Positions 35,575 through 44,077 are shown, numbered from the stretch's first letter. The stretch: 64,000 nucleotides of DNA from Leisingera sp. M658 (GCF_025144145.1 NZ_CP083546.1:447001-511000); one strand, 5' to 3'. The notes: a model not told the origin generated them from the sequence alone. Made by a program: numbers and translations.

Positions 35575-35684
35575 GAAAAGTAATCCACAGTGTCTGAAAA
35601 GATTTGCCCGAGTTGCTGTTTTTGCGGGAATTTATGGTTTAATTGACCGGACGGCAGTTAGTTGGTGAAGAAAGTGACCGGAAT

Positions 35685-36143
35685 ATGAAACTTGACGACC
35701 GCGATTCCCGTATCCTCACCTTGCTGCAGGAAGACTCCCGCATCTCCAACGCCGATCTGGCTGAGGCCGTGGGCATGTCGCCGTCGGCCCTGTGGCGCCG
35801 GGTGCGGGCGTTGGAGGAGGCGGGCATTATCGAACGTTACGGTGCGGTGGTGAATGCACCGGCAATGGGGCTGGGGTTCCAGGCTATCGTGCATGTGCAT
35901 TTAACCCGCCACGACCCGGACAAACTGGTGGAATTCATTCGCGCGGTGGAGAGCAGCCCGCTGGTTCAGGAATGTTACGCAACAACTGGGCAGTCCGACT
36001 ATCACCTGCGGGTTCTGGCTCCGGATCTGGATGCCTATAACCGGTTTCTGGAGGATTTCCTGTTCCGCCTGCCAGCAGTTGCCAGCGCCCAGACCAATGT
36101 GGTGCTGCGCACGATCAAACGGGACAGGCCGGTCGTGCCTTAG
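35685..36143 (+). CDS. Lrp/AsnC-family transcriptional regulator
   Basis: This 152-residue protein has an N-terminal helix-turn-helix (DDRDSRILTLLQEDSRISNADLAEAVGMSPSALWRRVRALEEAGII) and a C-terminal RAM ligand domain (VHVHLTRHDPDKLVEFIRAVESSPLVQECYATTGQSDYHLRVLAPDL). The GQSDYHLRV turn is where amino acids bind in this family. The start at 35685 matches the family N-terminus (MKLDDRDSRIL). It is divergent from the indolepyruvate oxidoreductase gene, so it probably senses an amino acid and controls that gene (inference). Confidence 0.9.
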   Translation: MKLDDRDSRILTLLQEDSRISNADLAEAVGMSPSALWRRVRALEEAGIIERYGAVVNAPAMGLGFQAIVHVHLTRHDPDKLVEFIRAVESSPLVQECYATTGQSDYHLRVLAPDLDAYNRFLEDFLFRLPAVASAQTNVVLRTIKRDRPVVP

Positions 36144-36199
36144 AAAATTCGCTTGCGGCGGGTGTACTAGCGCAAAGTCGAAGGCGGGGCTGTCATCCA

Positions 36200-36247
36200 G
36201 CTTCTTCTTTGCAAAAATACTCCGGGGGTCTGGGGGCTGGCCCCCAG
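36200..36247 (-). repeat. Hairpin plus 3'-end motif after DUF3307 gene
   Basis: On the minus strand, 14 bases past the DUF3307 stop, CTGGGGGC and GCCCCCAG (36230-36247) pair in a near-perfect 8-bp stem. Then come CCCCCGGAGTATTTTTGC and AAAGAAGAAG (to 36201). This is the same hairpin/TATTT/AGAAG order as at 57944-58006. It probably ends the DUF3307 transcript. Confidence 0.55.
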
Positions 36248-36260
36248 CTTGCGGGTGCGG

Positions 36261-36653
36261 TTACATCGCCGCGTATTTCACCCAGGCCCAGGCCATGGCG
36301 ATATAAGTCAGCTGGTGCAGTGCCTGATCTGATCCCATGGCCTGCCAGAACATCGCTTGCTGGGGGTTCAGCTTTTTGCGCTCAGAAAACCGAGCCTTGC
36401 CGAAGTCGATGTGAAAATGCACGACCCATTCCAGCGCCGCCAGCACCAGGATGAACGGCACAGGGGCGCTGAACAACGCGTAGACAATGGCCGAGCCGAT
36501 CACGTGGACACCCGCATGCTGGGCACGCCCCGCATGGACATAGGCGCAGCGGCCGGACAGCATCTTGGGGGTTTGCAGAAAGAAGTCGGCAAACAGGTGC
36601 TTGACCTGCAACGCGCAGAGCAGCAGCAGAACGGATCCGACATATTCCGGCAA
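36261..36653 (-). CDS. DUF3307 membrane protein, TTG start
   Basis: This 130-residue protein matches the DUF3307 pattern: LLLLCALQVKHLFADFFLQT near the N-terminus, HAGVHVIGSAIVYALF, then WVVHFHIDFGKARFSERK, with hydrophobic segments that suggest three or four membrane helices. The histidine/aspartate residues spread through the helices are conserved in this uncharacterised family. I place the start at TTG 36653 because AGGTCAAT-type spacing follows GGAGGT eight bases upstream; the frame is open further but without family similarity. Function unknown. Confidence 0.75.
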   Translation of the reverse strand: MPEYVGSVLLLLCALQVKHLFADFFLQTPKMLSGRCAYVHAGRAQHAGVHVIGSAIVYALFSAPVPFILVLAALEWVVHFHIDFGKARFSERKKLNPQQAMFWQAMGSDQALHQLTYIAMAWAWVKYAAM

Positions 36654-36670
36654 ACCTATTGACCTCCAGC

Positions 36671-39600
36671 ATGGATACCTCGCTGGAACCTTACGGATTT
36701 TTCGCCGTCTGGCAAATGCCGCGCCGGCAGGGTGCCGCAACGGGACAAGGCGGTGTTCTGCCCATTGCCTGTTCCTGCCAAACCGCGCTACCCATAAGGC
36801 AGACCACATCCGAAGCCGCCATTTATGGAGCTTTCCCCATCGAACGCTCTTTGTTCCGTTTCATCTGGAAGTACTCGAAACGCGACCAGCTGGTGCTGCT
36901 GCTGGTCACGGCCTGCCTATTCCCGCTTCTTTACCTGACGCTGGAGCTGCCGAAACGGATCATCAATGATGCAATCGGTGCTGAGACCTCCACCATAACC
37001 CTGATGGGGCAAAGCTTTGATCAGCTGACCTTCCTGTGGATTCTGTGCGGCGGCTTTCTGTTGGCGGTGCTGTGCCACGGCCTGCTGAAAATGCGCATCA
37101 ACACCATGAAGGGGGTGCTGGCCGAGCGGATGCTGCGCCGCTTCCGTTATCAGCTGATCGCCCGGGTGCTGCGCTTTCCGCAACCTTACTTTGAACGGGT
37201 CAGCCAGGGCGAGCTAGTGTCGATGGTCACCTCCGAATCCGAGCCGATGGGCGGGCTGATGGGGGATGCGGTCAGCCAGCCGGTGCTGCAAGCCGGGCAG
37301 ATGCTGACCATCCTGTTTTTCCTGTTCCTGCAGAATTTCTGGTTCGGAATGGCAGCCATCGCGCTCATCCCGCTGCAAGGCTGGCTGATCCCGATGCTGC
37401 AACGGCAGATCAACCTGCTGAACAAAAAACGCATCAAACAGGTGCGGGCGCTGGCCACTGAGATCGGCGAAAGCGCCGCGGGCGCCGCGACGCTGCGGAT
37501 CAATGGCGGCTGGCGGTACCGGATGGCGATCATCACGGCGCGGCTGGGGCGGCTGTATGACATCCGCTTCGAGATCTACCAGAAAAAATTCTTCATGAAG
37601 TTTCTCAACAACTTCATCACTCAGCTGACGCCGTTTTTCTTTTATGCCGTCGGCGGCTTTCTGGTGCTGCAGGGCAAGGTCTCATTGGGCGCATTGGTGG
37701 CGGCGCTGGCAGCCTACAAGGATCTGGCATCGCCCTGGAAAGAATTACTGACCTATTACAACCAGACCCAGGACATGGGATTGCGCTGGGAGGTGATCCT
37801 GGAGCGCTTTGCGCCGCAGGGCATGGTGGATGAAAAACTGCTGGCCGGCGAGCCGGAGGAGCTGGAGCGCCTGCGCGGCGATGTGGTCCTGGATACGGTC
37901 AATGTGCGTGACACGGATGGTAATCCGGTGCTGGAGGAGCTGAGCGCAACCTTCCCCGCAGGGCAGGTCATCGGTATTGCGGCCCCCTCCGAAGAAGACC
38001 GCCGGGCCCTGGCGGAACTGCTGACGCGGGAAATTCTGCCCGCAACAGGGACGGTGACGGTGGCCGGGCAGAACCTCAGCGGGATGCACCAGGCAACGGT
38101 GGCAGCGCGGATCGGCTATGCCACCTCGCGGCCGGTTCTGTTTCAGGGATCTTTTGGCGACAACGTGATGATGCCAATGCGGCTGCGCCCGTTGGGCGCG
38201 GCCCACAACTTGCAGCAGCTGGAAATAGCCAAACGCGCTGGCAACAGCCCGGATCCCTTTGATGCGCCCTGGCTTGATCCCAAACTGGCTGGTTTCTCCA
38301 GCGAGGCGGAACTGCGGAGCTGGTGGCTGCAGCTGGTTGAGGGGATCGGATCCGATACCGCCCTGTTCCGCCGGGGTATCGAACAGTGTTTCGAGGCACC
38401 TGCCCACCCGGATCTGGCAGAGCGGCTGGTCGGATTGCGCCCTTCGGTGCGCAAGGCGATTCTGGACGCCGGTCTGGGTGTGCACGTGCATTTTCTGGAA
38501 CCAGAAGCATACAACCCGGCGCTGCCGGTTGCGGAAAACCTGCTGTTTGCAGCCTCGCAGCAAGCCATGACCGGCGAGGTCTTGCATGGGCATGCGGAAT
38601 TTCTCGACCAGCTCAAGCAGCTGGGGCTGGACGAAGGGCTGGTGGCGCTGACCCGTGATGTGGTGGAGATGCTGCGGCAGATTTTTGGTATGGATGGCAC
38701 TGGCCACCCGCTGTTCCGCAAGCTGGGCCTGGATGTGGGCGCCTATGAAACAGCGCTGTCGCTGGCCGACCGGCCCGGAACCGTCAATGCGGCGGCGCTC
38801 AGCCGCGAGGAGCTGGCGCAGCTGCTGATCGTGCCTTTCACCATTTCGGCGGAACAGATCGGCCCGGCCTTTGAGGAGGAAATGAAAGAGCGGATCCTAG
38901 GCTTCCGCCGCAGCCACGGGCAAAGCCTGCTAAAGGCTTTGGGCGCCGGCTTTGTGCCGTTTGCAGAAGAGGCCATCGCCCCCACGCTGACGGTTCTGGA
39001 GAACGCTCTGTTCGGCAAAATATCGGATGCTGCCGGGGCCAAGGGCGATGAGGTTCGTAAACTGGTCTCGGAACTGATGGTGCGCGAAGGCTTGCGCGAC
39101 CAGGTGGTGGAGCTGATCTTTGACATGCCGATTGCGGTGGGCGGGCAGGGGCTGGCCGCCAGTTTTGCCGAACCGCTGGCCTTTTGCCGGGCCACAATCA
39201 AGAAACCGGATATCCTGATCCTCGATTCCGCAATGGCAAGCTATGATCTGGAAACCCGCGTCGCGGTGCATAAGAACCTGCGAAAACTTTTGCCCGGCAC
39301 CACGCTGATCTATCTTGCCCCCAGCTTTCAGAGCCCGGATGTGTTTGACGTCTTCTTTGAACTGCGCCAGGGCCGACTGGTCAGCGACGAGGCGCAGGCC
39401 GCGGCAGCGGGCGACGGGGCGGCCAGCCAGGACCTGGCCCGCAAGCTGAGGGCACTGGAGCAGACTGAACTGTTCTCCGGATTGAACCGCCGCCAGCTTC
39501 GTCTTCTGGCCTTTGGCGCCCGCTGGTATGATGCCAAGGCGGGCGAGGTGGTGTTCCTTAAAGATGATGAAGCGTCGGACGGGGCATATATGATCCTTGA

Positions 39601-39847
39601 AGGCGAGGCAGAGCTTTACTTGCCGCAGCCGGGCGGCGAGGACCGGCTGATTACCACAGTCGGCCCCGGGCGGCTGGTGGGGGAATTGGGTCTGATCCGC
39701 CATGAAGCCCGGGCGCTGAGCATGATCGCGGCGACGGACCTCAGCTGCCTGCGGATCGGCGAGGAAGAATTTCTGGCAGTGGTTGAAAATGACGCCTCCA
39801 CGGCATTCAAGCTATTGCAGGTGGTGGCGGGCTACGTCTCCAATTGA
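36671..39847 (+). CDS. ABC-exporter-like membrane protein with degenerate ATPase and cNMP-binding domain
   Basis: This protein has about 1058 residues. A type-1 exporter membrane domain (RSLFRFIWKYSKRDQLVLLLV onward, about residues 55-330) is followed by an ATPase-like region in which Walker A is lost (IGIAAPSEEDRRALAELL in place of GxxGxGK[ST]). There is a roughly 400-residue insertion, the signature is weak (VGGQGLAASFAEPLAFCRA) and Walker B reads ILILDSAMASYD with Ser for Glu. A C-terminal cyclic-nucleotide-binding domain (GEVVFLKDDEASDGAYMILEGEAELYL ... GRLVGELGLIRHEARALSMIA) closes it. The start is uncertain: ATG 36671 and 36716 lack ribosome sites, while homology appears to begin near 36839, where GGAG precedes an ATC codon. 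Confidence 0.8.
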   Translation: MDTSLEPYGFFAVWQMPRRQGAATGQGGVLPIACSCQTALPIRQTTSEAAIYGAFPIERSLFRFIWKYSKRDQLVLLLVTACLFPLLYLTLELPKRIINDAIGAETSTITLMGQSFDQLTFLWILCGGFLLAVLCHGLLKMRINTMKGVLAERMLRRFRYQLIARVLRFPQPYFERVSQGELVSMVTSESEPMGGLMGDAVSQPVLQAGQMLTILFFLFLQNFWFGMAAIALIPLQGWLIPMLQRQINLLNKKRIKQVRALATEIGESAAGAATLRINGGWRYRMAIITARLGRLYDIRFEIYQKKFFMKFLNNFITQLTPFFFYAVGGFLVLQGKVSLGALVAALAAYKDLASPWKELLTYYNQTQDMGLRWEVILERFAPQGMVDEKLLAGEPEELERLRGDVVLDTVNVRDTDGNPVLEELSATFPAGQVIGIAAPSEEDRRALAELLTREILPATGTVTVAGQNLSGMHQATVAARIGYATSRPVLFQGSFGDNVMMPMRLRPLGAAHNLQQLEIAKRAGNSPDPFDAPWLDPKLAGFSSEAELRSWWLQLVEGIGSDTALFRRGIEQCFEAPAHPDLAERLVGLRPSVRKAILDAGLGVHVHFLEPEAYNPALPVAENLLFAASQQAMTGEVLHGHAEFLDQLKQLGLDEGLVALTRDVVEMLRQIFGMDGTGHPLFRKLGLDVGAYETALSLADRPGTVNAAALSREELAQLLIVPFTISAEQIGPAFEEEMKERILGFRRSHGQSLLKALGAGFVPFAEEAIAPTLTVLENALFGKISDAAGAKGDEVRKLVSELMVREGLRDQVVELIFDMPIAVGGQGLAASFAEPLAFCRATIKKPDILILDSAMASYDLETRVAVHKNLRKLLPGTTLIYLAPSFQSPDVFDVFFELRQGRLVSDEAQAAAAGDGAASQDLARKLRALEQTELFSGLNRRQLRLLAFGARWYDAKAGEVVFLKDDEASDGAYMILEGEAELYLPQPGGEDRLITTVGPGRLVGELGLIRHEARALSMIAATDLSCLRIGEEEFLAVVENDASTAFKLLQVVAGYVSN

Positions 39848-39875
39848 TCCAGGAATTGAGACAGGGAACCAGAAC

Positions 39876-40724
39876 ATGAAACTGCTGCGGTACCGCGCGG
39901 GCGGCGAAGTACGGCCGGGTCTTCTGGACAGCAGAGGCGCAGTCCGGGATCTATCGGCGCATGTGCCGGACATCACCGGTGCGGTGCTGGGGGACGAAAC
40001 CTTGGGCCGGCTGGCAGCGCTGGACCCGGCGGAACTGCCGCTGGCGAAAGGGCATCCGGAGCTGGCGCCTTGTGCCGGGCAGACGGGGAAGTTCCTTGGC
40101 ATCGGCCTCAACTACACCGATCACGCCGAGGAGATGGGCATGGCGCTGCCAGAGCATCCGATCCTGTTCCTCAAGGCGACCTCTTCCATTTGCGGACCGG
40201 ACGATGACGTGATCCTGCCGCGCGGCTCAGTGGCGGCGGATTGGGAAGTCGAGCTGGGCGTGGTGATCGGCACCGCAGCCAAATATGTCTCCGAAGACGA
40301 CGCGTTGAACCATGTGGCAGGGTATTGCGTGGTCAACGATGTGTCCGAGCGCGACTATCAGACCAAGCTGACCGGCCAATGGACCAAGGGCAAGAGCTGT
40401 GACACCTTCGGGCCGATCGGCCCCTGGCTGGTGACGCGGGACGAGGTGCCGGACCCGCAGAACCTGTGGCTGACCTGTGATGTGAACGGCGCGCGGCGGC
40501 AGACTGGAACCACGGCCACGATGGTGTTCACCGTGGCACAGATCATCTCGCATCTAAGCCAGCTGATGACCTTGCATCCGGGCGATGTGATCGCCACCGG
40601 CACCCCGCCGGGCGTCGGCATGGGGTGCAAACCGCAACCGGTCTATCTGCAGCCCGGCGACGTGATGCGGCTGGAGATCGAAGGATTGGGAGTGCAGACC
40701 CAAACGGTCCGGTCTGACGTTTAA
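39876..40724 (+). CDS. Fumarylacetoacetate hydrolase family protein
   Basis: This 282-residue enzyme has the FAH C-terminal fold with the metal triad region GLNYTDHAEEM ... EHPILFLKATSSICGP ... DWEVELGVVIGTAAKYV near residues 85-140. NDVSERDYQTKLTGQWTKGKSCDTFGPIGPWLV and GDVIATGTPPGVGMG follow. This form resembles 2,4-diketo-3-deoxy-sugar acid hydrolases and 2-hydroxyhepta-2,4-diene-dioate isomerases. A sugar-acid dehydratase and a dehydrogenase lie 0.6-3 kb away, which favours a 2,4-diketo-3-deoxyaldonate role. The start at 39876 fits the family N-terminus. Confidence 0.87.
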   Translation: MKLLRYRAGGEVRPGLLDSRGAVRDLSAHVPDITGAVLGDETLGRLAALDPAELPLAKGHPELAPCAGQTGKFLGIGLNYTDHAEEMGMALPEHPILFLKATSSICGPDDDVILPRGSVAADWEVELGVVIGTAAKYVSEDDALNHVAGYCVVNDVSERDYQTKLTGQWTKGKSCDTFGPIGPWLVTRDEVPDPQNLWLTCDVNGARRQTGTTATMVFTVAQIISHLSQLMTLHPGDVIATGTPPGVGMGCKPQPVYLQPGDVMRLEIEGLGVQTQTVRSDV

Positions 40725-40741
40725 CGGCCCGCAGGCGGGGT

Positions 40742-40813
40742 CTCCCGCCCGTTCCGGCGCATTCGCAGAATGCGCCTTCCCGGTTGGGCGTGGCGCTGCG
40801 CCATGCGCAGCGC
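40742..40813 (+). repeat. Dispersed structured element, half copy
   Basis: CTCCCGCCC (40742-40750), a perfect 9-bp hairpin GGCGCATTC-gca-GAATGCGCC (40756-40776), GGTTGGGCGTGGC (40782-40794), then a perfect 9-bp hairpin GCGCTGCGC-cat-GCGCAGCGC (40793-40813). It starts 18 bases after the FAH-family stop. Stem sequences differ from the other copies while the pairing is kept. Confidence 0.65.
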
Positions 40814-40881
40814 GGGCCTGAATTCTGGGGCCCTAAAGCAGAACATGCCGAAGCTGCCTGGCTGCACGCGGCCGCGAGCGT

Positions 40882-41214
40882 TCACGCGCCGCTGCAAAAC
40901 TGCTTGTACAGCAAGGCTATCAATTCTTGTGTGTTGCCGTCGGTCAGGGAATAGAAAACCGTCTTGCCTTCCCGCCGCGTGGCAACCAGATCATCTTCAC
41001 GCAGCCGGGCGAGCATTTGGCTGACTGCGGCCTGGCGCATATTTAACAGGGCTTCCAGCTCACCCACGGATTTCTCGCCGGTGCCAAGATGGCATAGGAT
41101 CATCAGCCGCCCTTCATGGGCAAGCGTTTTGAGGAAAGCAGCCGCTGCTGCGGCGCGTTCCTGCATGTCGACTGGCGTTTCCGGGTCGATGAGGTCGTTG
41201 TTCTGGGCAGGCAA
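40882..41214 (-). CDS. sqrR: ArsR-family thiol-sensing repressor, SqrR/BigR-like
   Basis: This 110-residue winged-helix repressor (FLKTLAHEGRLMILCHLGTGEKSVGELEALLNMRQAAVSQMLARLREDDLV) lacks ArsR/SmtB metal-binding residues. It has just two cysteines: C41 in MILCHL and C107 in KQFCSGA, the positions of the persulfide-forming pair in SqrR of Rhodobacter capsulatus. It should therefore sense reactive sulfur or oxidants and derepress sulfide-detoxification genes. None of those lies next to it. The start is TTG 41214, which sits inside one arm of a perfect inverted repeat; the C41/C107 numbering supports this start. Confidence 0.82.
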   Translation of the reverse strand: MPAQNNDLIDPETPVDMQERAAAAAAFLKTLAHEGRLMILCHLGTGEKSVGELEALLNMRQAAVSQMLARLREDDLVATRREGKTVFYSLTDGNTQELIALLYKQFCSGA

Positions 41215-41251
41215 TATGCGGCATCCTGGCTGGTCGTCTGCCGCATATTGC
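41211..41251. promoter_or_regulatory. Perfect 13-bp inverted repeat over the sqrR-like start codon
   Basis: GCAATATGCGGCA (41211-41223) and TGCCGCATATTGC (41239-41251) are exact reverse complements separated by 15 bases. The first arm contains the TTG start codon of the ArsR-family gene (41212-41214), so the repeat could be an autoregulatory operator or an mRNA hairpin hiding the start. It does not match the ATTC-N8-GAAT pattern I recall for SqrR. Confidence 0.6.
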
Positions 41252-41289
41252 CTCTATTCTCCGGGCCAAGTCACCCAGGAATTACGGCC

Positions 41290-42522
41290 TCAGTCCACGA
41301 TCGGCGGAGAGCCACTGGCAAAGGCGTTGCCATTGGCGTAATCACAAGGCGCTTCTTGCATATTGAGGTGCAAGTCAGTTCCGGTGAACGGATGGGCACG
41401 GGCAAGGTCTTCGTCCACTTCGATGCCCAGGCCCGGTGCCTCCGGCGGGGTGATAAATCCGTTCTCTACCCGGATAGATCCCTTGATCAGCTGATCGTGA
41501 AAGGGGGTTTCGATGGTTTCCAGCAGCAGAATGTTCGGGATCGAGGCTGCCAGGTGGATGTTGGCCGCCCATTCCACCGGTCCGGCATAAAGATGCGGCG
41601 CCATTTGTGCGTTGAACACTTCGGCAATGGCCGCGACCTTTTTCATTTCCCAGATCCCGCCGGCGCGGCCCAGGGCGGGCTGCAGAATCTCGGCGGCACC
41701 AGCCCGCAGCACTGCAGCGAATTCTGCCTTTGTGGTCAGTCGTTCACCGGTGGCCACAGGAATGCGCAGATTGCGGGCAACGCGGGCCATGTCTTCGATA
41801 TTGTCAGGCGGCGTCGGCTCCTCAAACCAGAGCGGGGAATAGGGTTCTATTGCCTGGCCCAGGCGGATGGCGCCGGCGGTGCTGAACTGGCCATGGGTGC
41901 CGAACAGCAAGTCTGCCTTATCGCCCACGGCATCGCGGATCGCCTTGCAGAACGCCACCGACATCGAGATGTCCGACATTGCAGGCATATGCCCGCCGCG
42001 CATTGTATACGGGCCTGCGGGGTCGAATTTCACCGCCGTGTAGCCTTCGCGCGTCTTTTGTGCCGCGGCCTCGGCGGCCATTTCAGGCGAGGTCCAGAAC
42101 TCCGTGATGTCCTGATGCGGCAGCGGGTAGAGATAGGTATAGGCGCGGATACGGTCATTCATCCGCCCGCCAAGCAAAGCATGAACTGGCCGCCCGCGGT
42201 CTTTGCCCAGGATGTCCCAGCAGGCGATTTCCAGGCCCGAGAAGGCCCCCATCACTGTGAGGTCCGGACGCTGGGTGAAACCCGAGGAATAGGCGCGGCG
42301 GAACATCAGTTCGATGTTTTCCGGGTTTTCGCCCTCCATGTGGCGCGCGAATACGTCGCGGATCACATGGGTCATCGCATCGGGGCCCACTGATGACGCG
42401 TAGCATTCCCCCCAGCCGGTGATGCCGGTGTCCGTGGTGACTTTCACCAGAATCCAATAACGCCCGCCCCAGCCAGGGGCAGGCGGGGCGGTTACGATGA
42501 TATCCAGATCTTGAAGTTTCAT
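41290..42522 (-). CDS. Enolase-superfamily sugar-acid dehydratase (mandelate racemase/muconate lactonizing group)
   Basis: This 410-residue enzyme has an N-terminal capping domain (ILVKVTTDTGITGWGECYA) and a TIM-barrel with the KxD motif AVKFDPAGP near 168. The metal ligands run through DLLFGTHGQFS, LWFEEPTPPDN and ATGERLTTK, with a late histidine in QMAPHLYAGPVEWAAN. The KxD and HGQF features suit acid-sugar dehydratases (galactonate/gluconate type) rather than mandelate racemase. With the FAH-family and dehydrogenase genes it may form a sugar-acid degradation set. The exact substrate cannot be told. Confidence 0.85.
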   Translation of the reverse strand: MKLQDLDIIVTAPPAPGWGGRYWILVKVTTDTGITGWGECYASSVGPDAMTHVIRDVFARHMEGENPENIELMFRRAYSSGFTQRPDLTVMGAFSGLEIACWDILGKDRGRPVHALLGGRMNDRIRAYTYLYPLPHQDITEFWTSPEMAAEAAAQKTREGYTAVKFDPAGPYTMRGGHMPAMSDISMSVAFCKAIRDAVGDKADLLFGTHGQFSTAGAIRLGQAIEPYSPLWFEEPTPPDNIEDMARVARNLRIPVATGERLTTKAEFAAVLRAGAAEILQPALGRAGGIWEMKKVAAIAEVFNAQMAPHLYAGPVEWAANIHLAASIPNILLLETIETPFHDQLIKGSIRVENGFITPPEAPGLGIEVDEDLARAHPFTGTDLHLNMQEAPCDYANGNAFASGSPPIVD

Positions 42523-42525
42523 AGT

Positions 42526-42894
42526 TTAGGTCTCCGAAGCCTCGGCAAAGGCTGCTAATTCCTTGTCGATCTCATCAATTGCGGCCCCTGTGCTGAAAAA
42601 CGCCAAGTCAGGGGCCTCTGCATCGTCCATAAAAACCTCGATCTCGATCTGCACCCGCGACCCGTCAAAGGCGCCGTCAATCCGCCAGCGGCGGGTTTCG
42701 TTCAACGCCATGTGCTGGATCGCGCCGGTAACGGAAGCGGTGAAATCCGCAGGCAGGCCGAAACGGGGATTATTGGCCAGCCGGGTCAGGAAAGGGCCGA
42801 CACTGCCTGCATCAAAGTTCATCGATGCCTCAGACGTGATCGGCGGCGGCTTGGGGGCCTCGGGTTTGAAGAGGTCGGTCAAAAATTTCAGCAC
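42526..42894 (-). CDS. Conserved-looking hypothetical protein
   Basis: I do not recognise this 122-residue protein. It has a hydrophobic/proline-rich start (MLKFLTDLFKPEAPKPPP) without a clear signal peptide. A mixed alpha/beta body follows (RRWRIDGAFDGSRVQIEIEVFMDDAEAPDLAFFSTGAAIDEIDKELAAF). It lies three bases before the enolase-superfamily gene on the same strand and downstream of the alcohol dehydrogenase gene, so it is probably co-transcribed with them. Codon use matches its neighbours, which supports it being real. Confidence 0.6.
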   Translation of the reverse strand: MLKFLTDLFKPEAPKPPPITSEASMNFDAGSVGPFLTRLANNPRFGLPADFTASVTGAIQHMALNETRRWRIDGAFDGSRVQIEIEVFMDDAEAPDLAFFSTGAAIDEIDKELAAFAEASET

Positions 42895-42918
42895 GCCCTG
42901 CGCTCCGCCTTGAAAGTG

Positions 42919-44007
42919 TCAGCCGAAGACAATCACATTGCGTTTGGCTGAACCAGTCTTGGTGTCGGCAATCGCCTCGTTTATCTGTTCCAAGGACCAG
43001 CGGCCCGAGATCAGCTCGTCCAGTTTCAACCTGCCCTGCTGGTAGAGATCCACCATCCAGGGGATATCGCGCTGGATCACCACATCGCCCATTTTGGAGC
43101 CGATCAGCCCCTGGCCCATGGCTGCCAGAACCACCGGCTCATAAGCAGCCTTGGCGCCTGAATGCGGCATCCCGATCAGCACCGCCTTGCCGCCGCGCGC
43201 CAGGTAGCGGGGGGCCTGGTCATAGGCCGGGATGGCGCCAACGGTGATCAGCACCGCATCAGCGCCGCGGCCGCCAAGCGCCTTGTATGCGGCTTTCCAT
43301 GGCTTTTCTTCGGTGGCGAGCACCCCGTGGGTGGCGCCGAATTCCTTGGCGATCTCCAGTTTCCCGGGGCTCATGTCGACCGCTACAATGCGGCGGGCGC
43401 CGGCGATGCGGGCGCCCTGTATAGCGTTGAGGCCGACGCCGCCCGCGCCGATCACCACCACATCCTGGCCCGCACGCAGCTGCGCCGCATTGACCACCGC
43501 GCCCACACCGGTGATCACCCCGCAGGAAACCAGCGCCGCGGCATCCTTACCCATGTCTTCCGGGATTTTCACGATCTGGCGCTGGTCCACCACAACCTTC
43601 TCGGCAAAGGCGCCGCAAGCCATGGCCTGATCCAGCGGTTTGCCGTCCGCGGTTTTCAGCGGGCCGCGCACGGTATCATGCGGCGTTTCGCAGATCACCG
43701 GCCTGCCGCCAGCACAGGAGGGGCAGGAACCGCAGCTGCGGATCAAGGTGACAACCACGGATTCACCTTTGGCAAAACCTTGGACACCAGTGCCGACTGT
43801 GGTGACCACCCCGGCGGCCTCATGCCCGTAAACTGCGGGCAGATGCCCGCCCCAGGCGCCCTCGGCATAAGAAATGTCGCTGTGGCAGATGGCAACCGCG
43901 TCCAGCGTGACCTCAACCTCGCCCATTTCAGGCGGCGCCAGCTGCACCTCCTCGATCACCAGCGGAGCGCCGAATTCATGGCAGACGGCGGCTTTGATGG
44001 TTTGCAT
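42919..44007 (-). CDS. Zinc-dependent alcohol dehydrogenase (class III-like MDR)
   Basis: This 362-residue NAD(P)-dependent medium-chain dehydrogenase has the catalytic zinc ligands Cys in VAICHSDISYAEG (near 41) and His-Glu in YGHEAAG (near 62). Structural zinc cysteines lie in SCGSCPSCAGGRPVIC (near 92-108) and the Rossmann loop is VVVIGAGGVGLNAIQGARIAGARRIVAVD. The enzyme oxidises a primary or secondary alcohol; the class III-like lineage also includes hydroxymethyl-thiol oxidisers. It is first of a minus-strand set with the hypothetical and the dehydratase genes. Confidence 0.88.
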   Translation of the reverse strand: MQTIKAAVCHEFGAPLVIEEVQLAPPEMGEVEVTLDAVAICHSDISYAEGAWGGHLPAVYGHEAAGVVTTVGTGVQGFAKGESVVVTLIRSCGSCPSCAGGRPVICETPHDTVRGPLKTADGKPLDQAMACGAFAEKVVVDQRQIVKIPEDMGKDAAALVSCGVITGVGAVVNAAQLRAGQDVVVIGAGGVGLNAIQGARIAGARRIVAVDMSPGKLEIAKEFGATHGVLATEEKPWKAAYKALGGRGADAVLITVGAIPAYDQAPRYLARGGKAVLIGMPHSGAKAAYEPVVLAAMGQGLIGSKMGDVVIQRDIPWMVDLYQQGRLKLDELISGRWSLEQINEAIADTKTGSAKRNVIVFG

Positions 44008-44077
44008 GTTCTTTCTCCCCGTTTTCAGGCAGCGTGGCGCGGTGGGCGCCCCGCAAGCAAGCTGGAATGCGGCAGCG

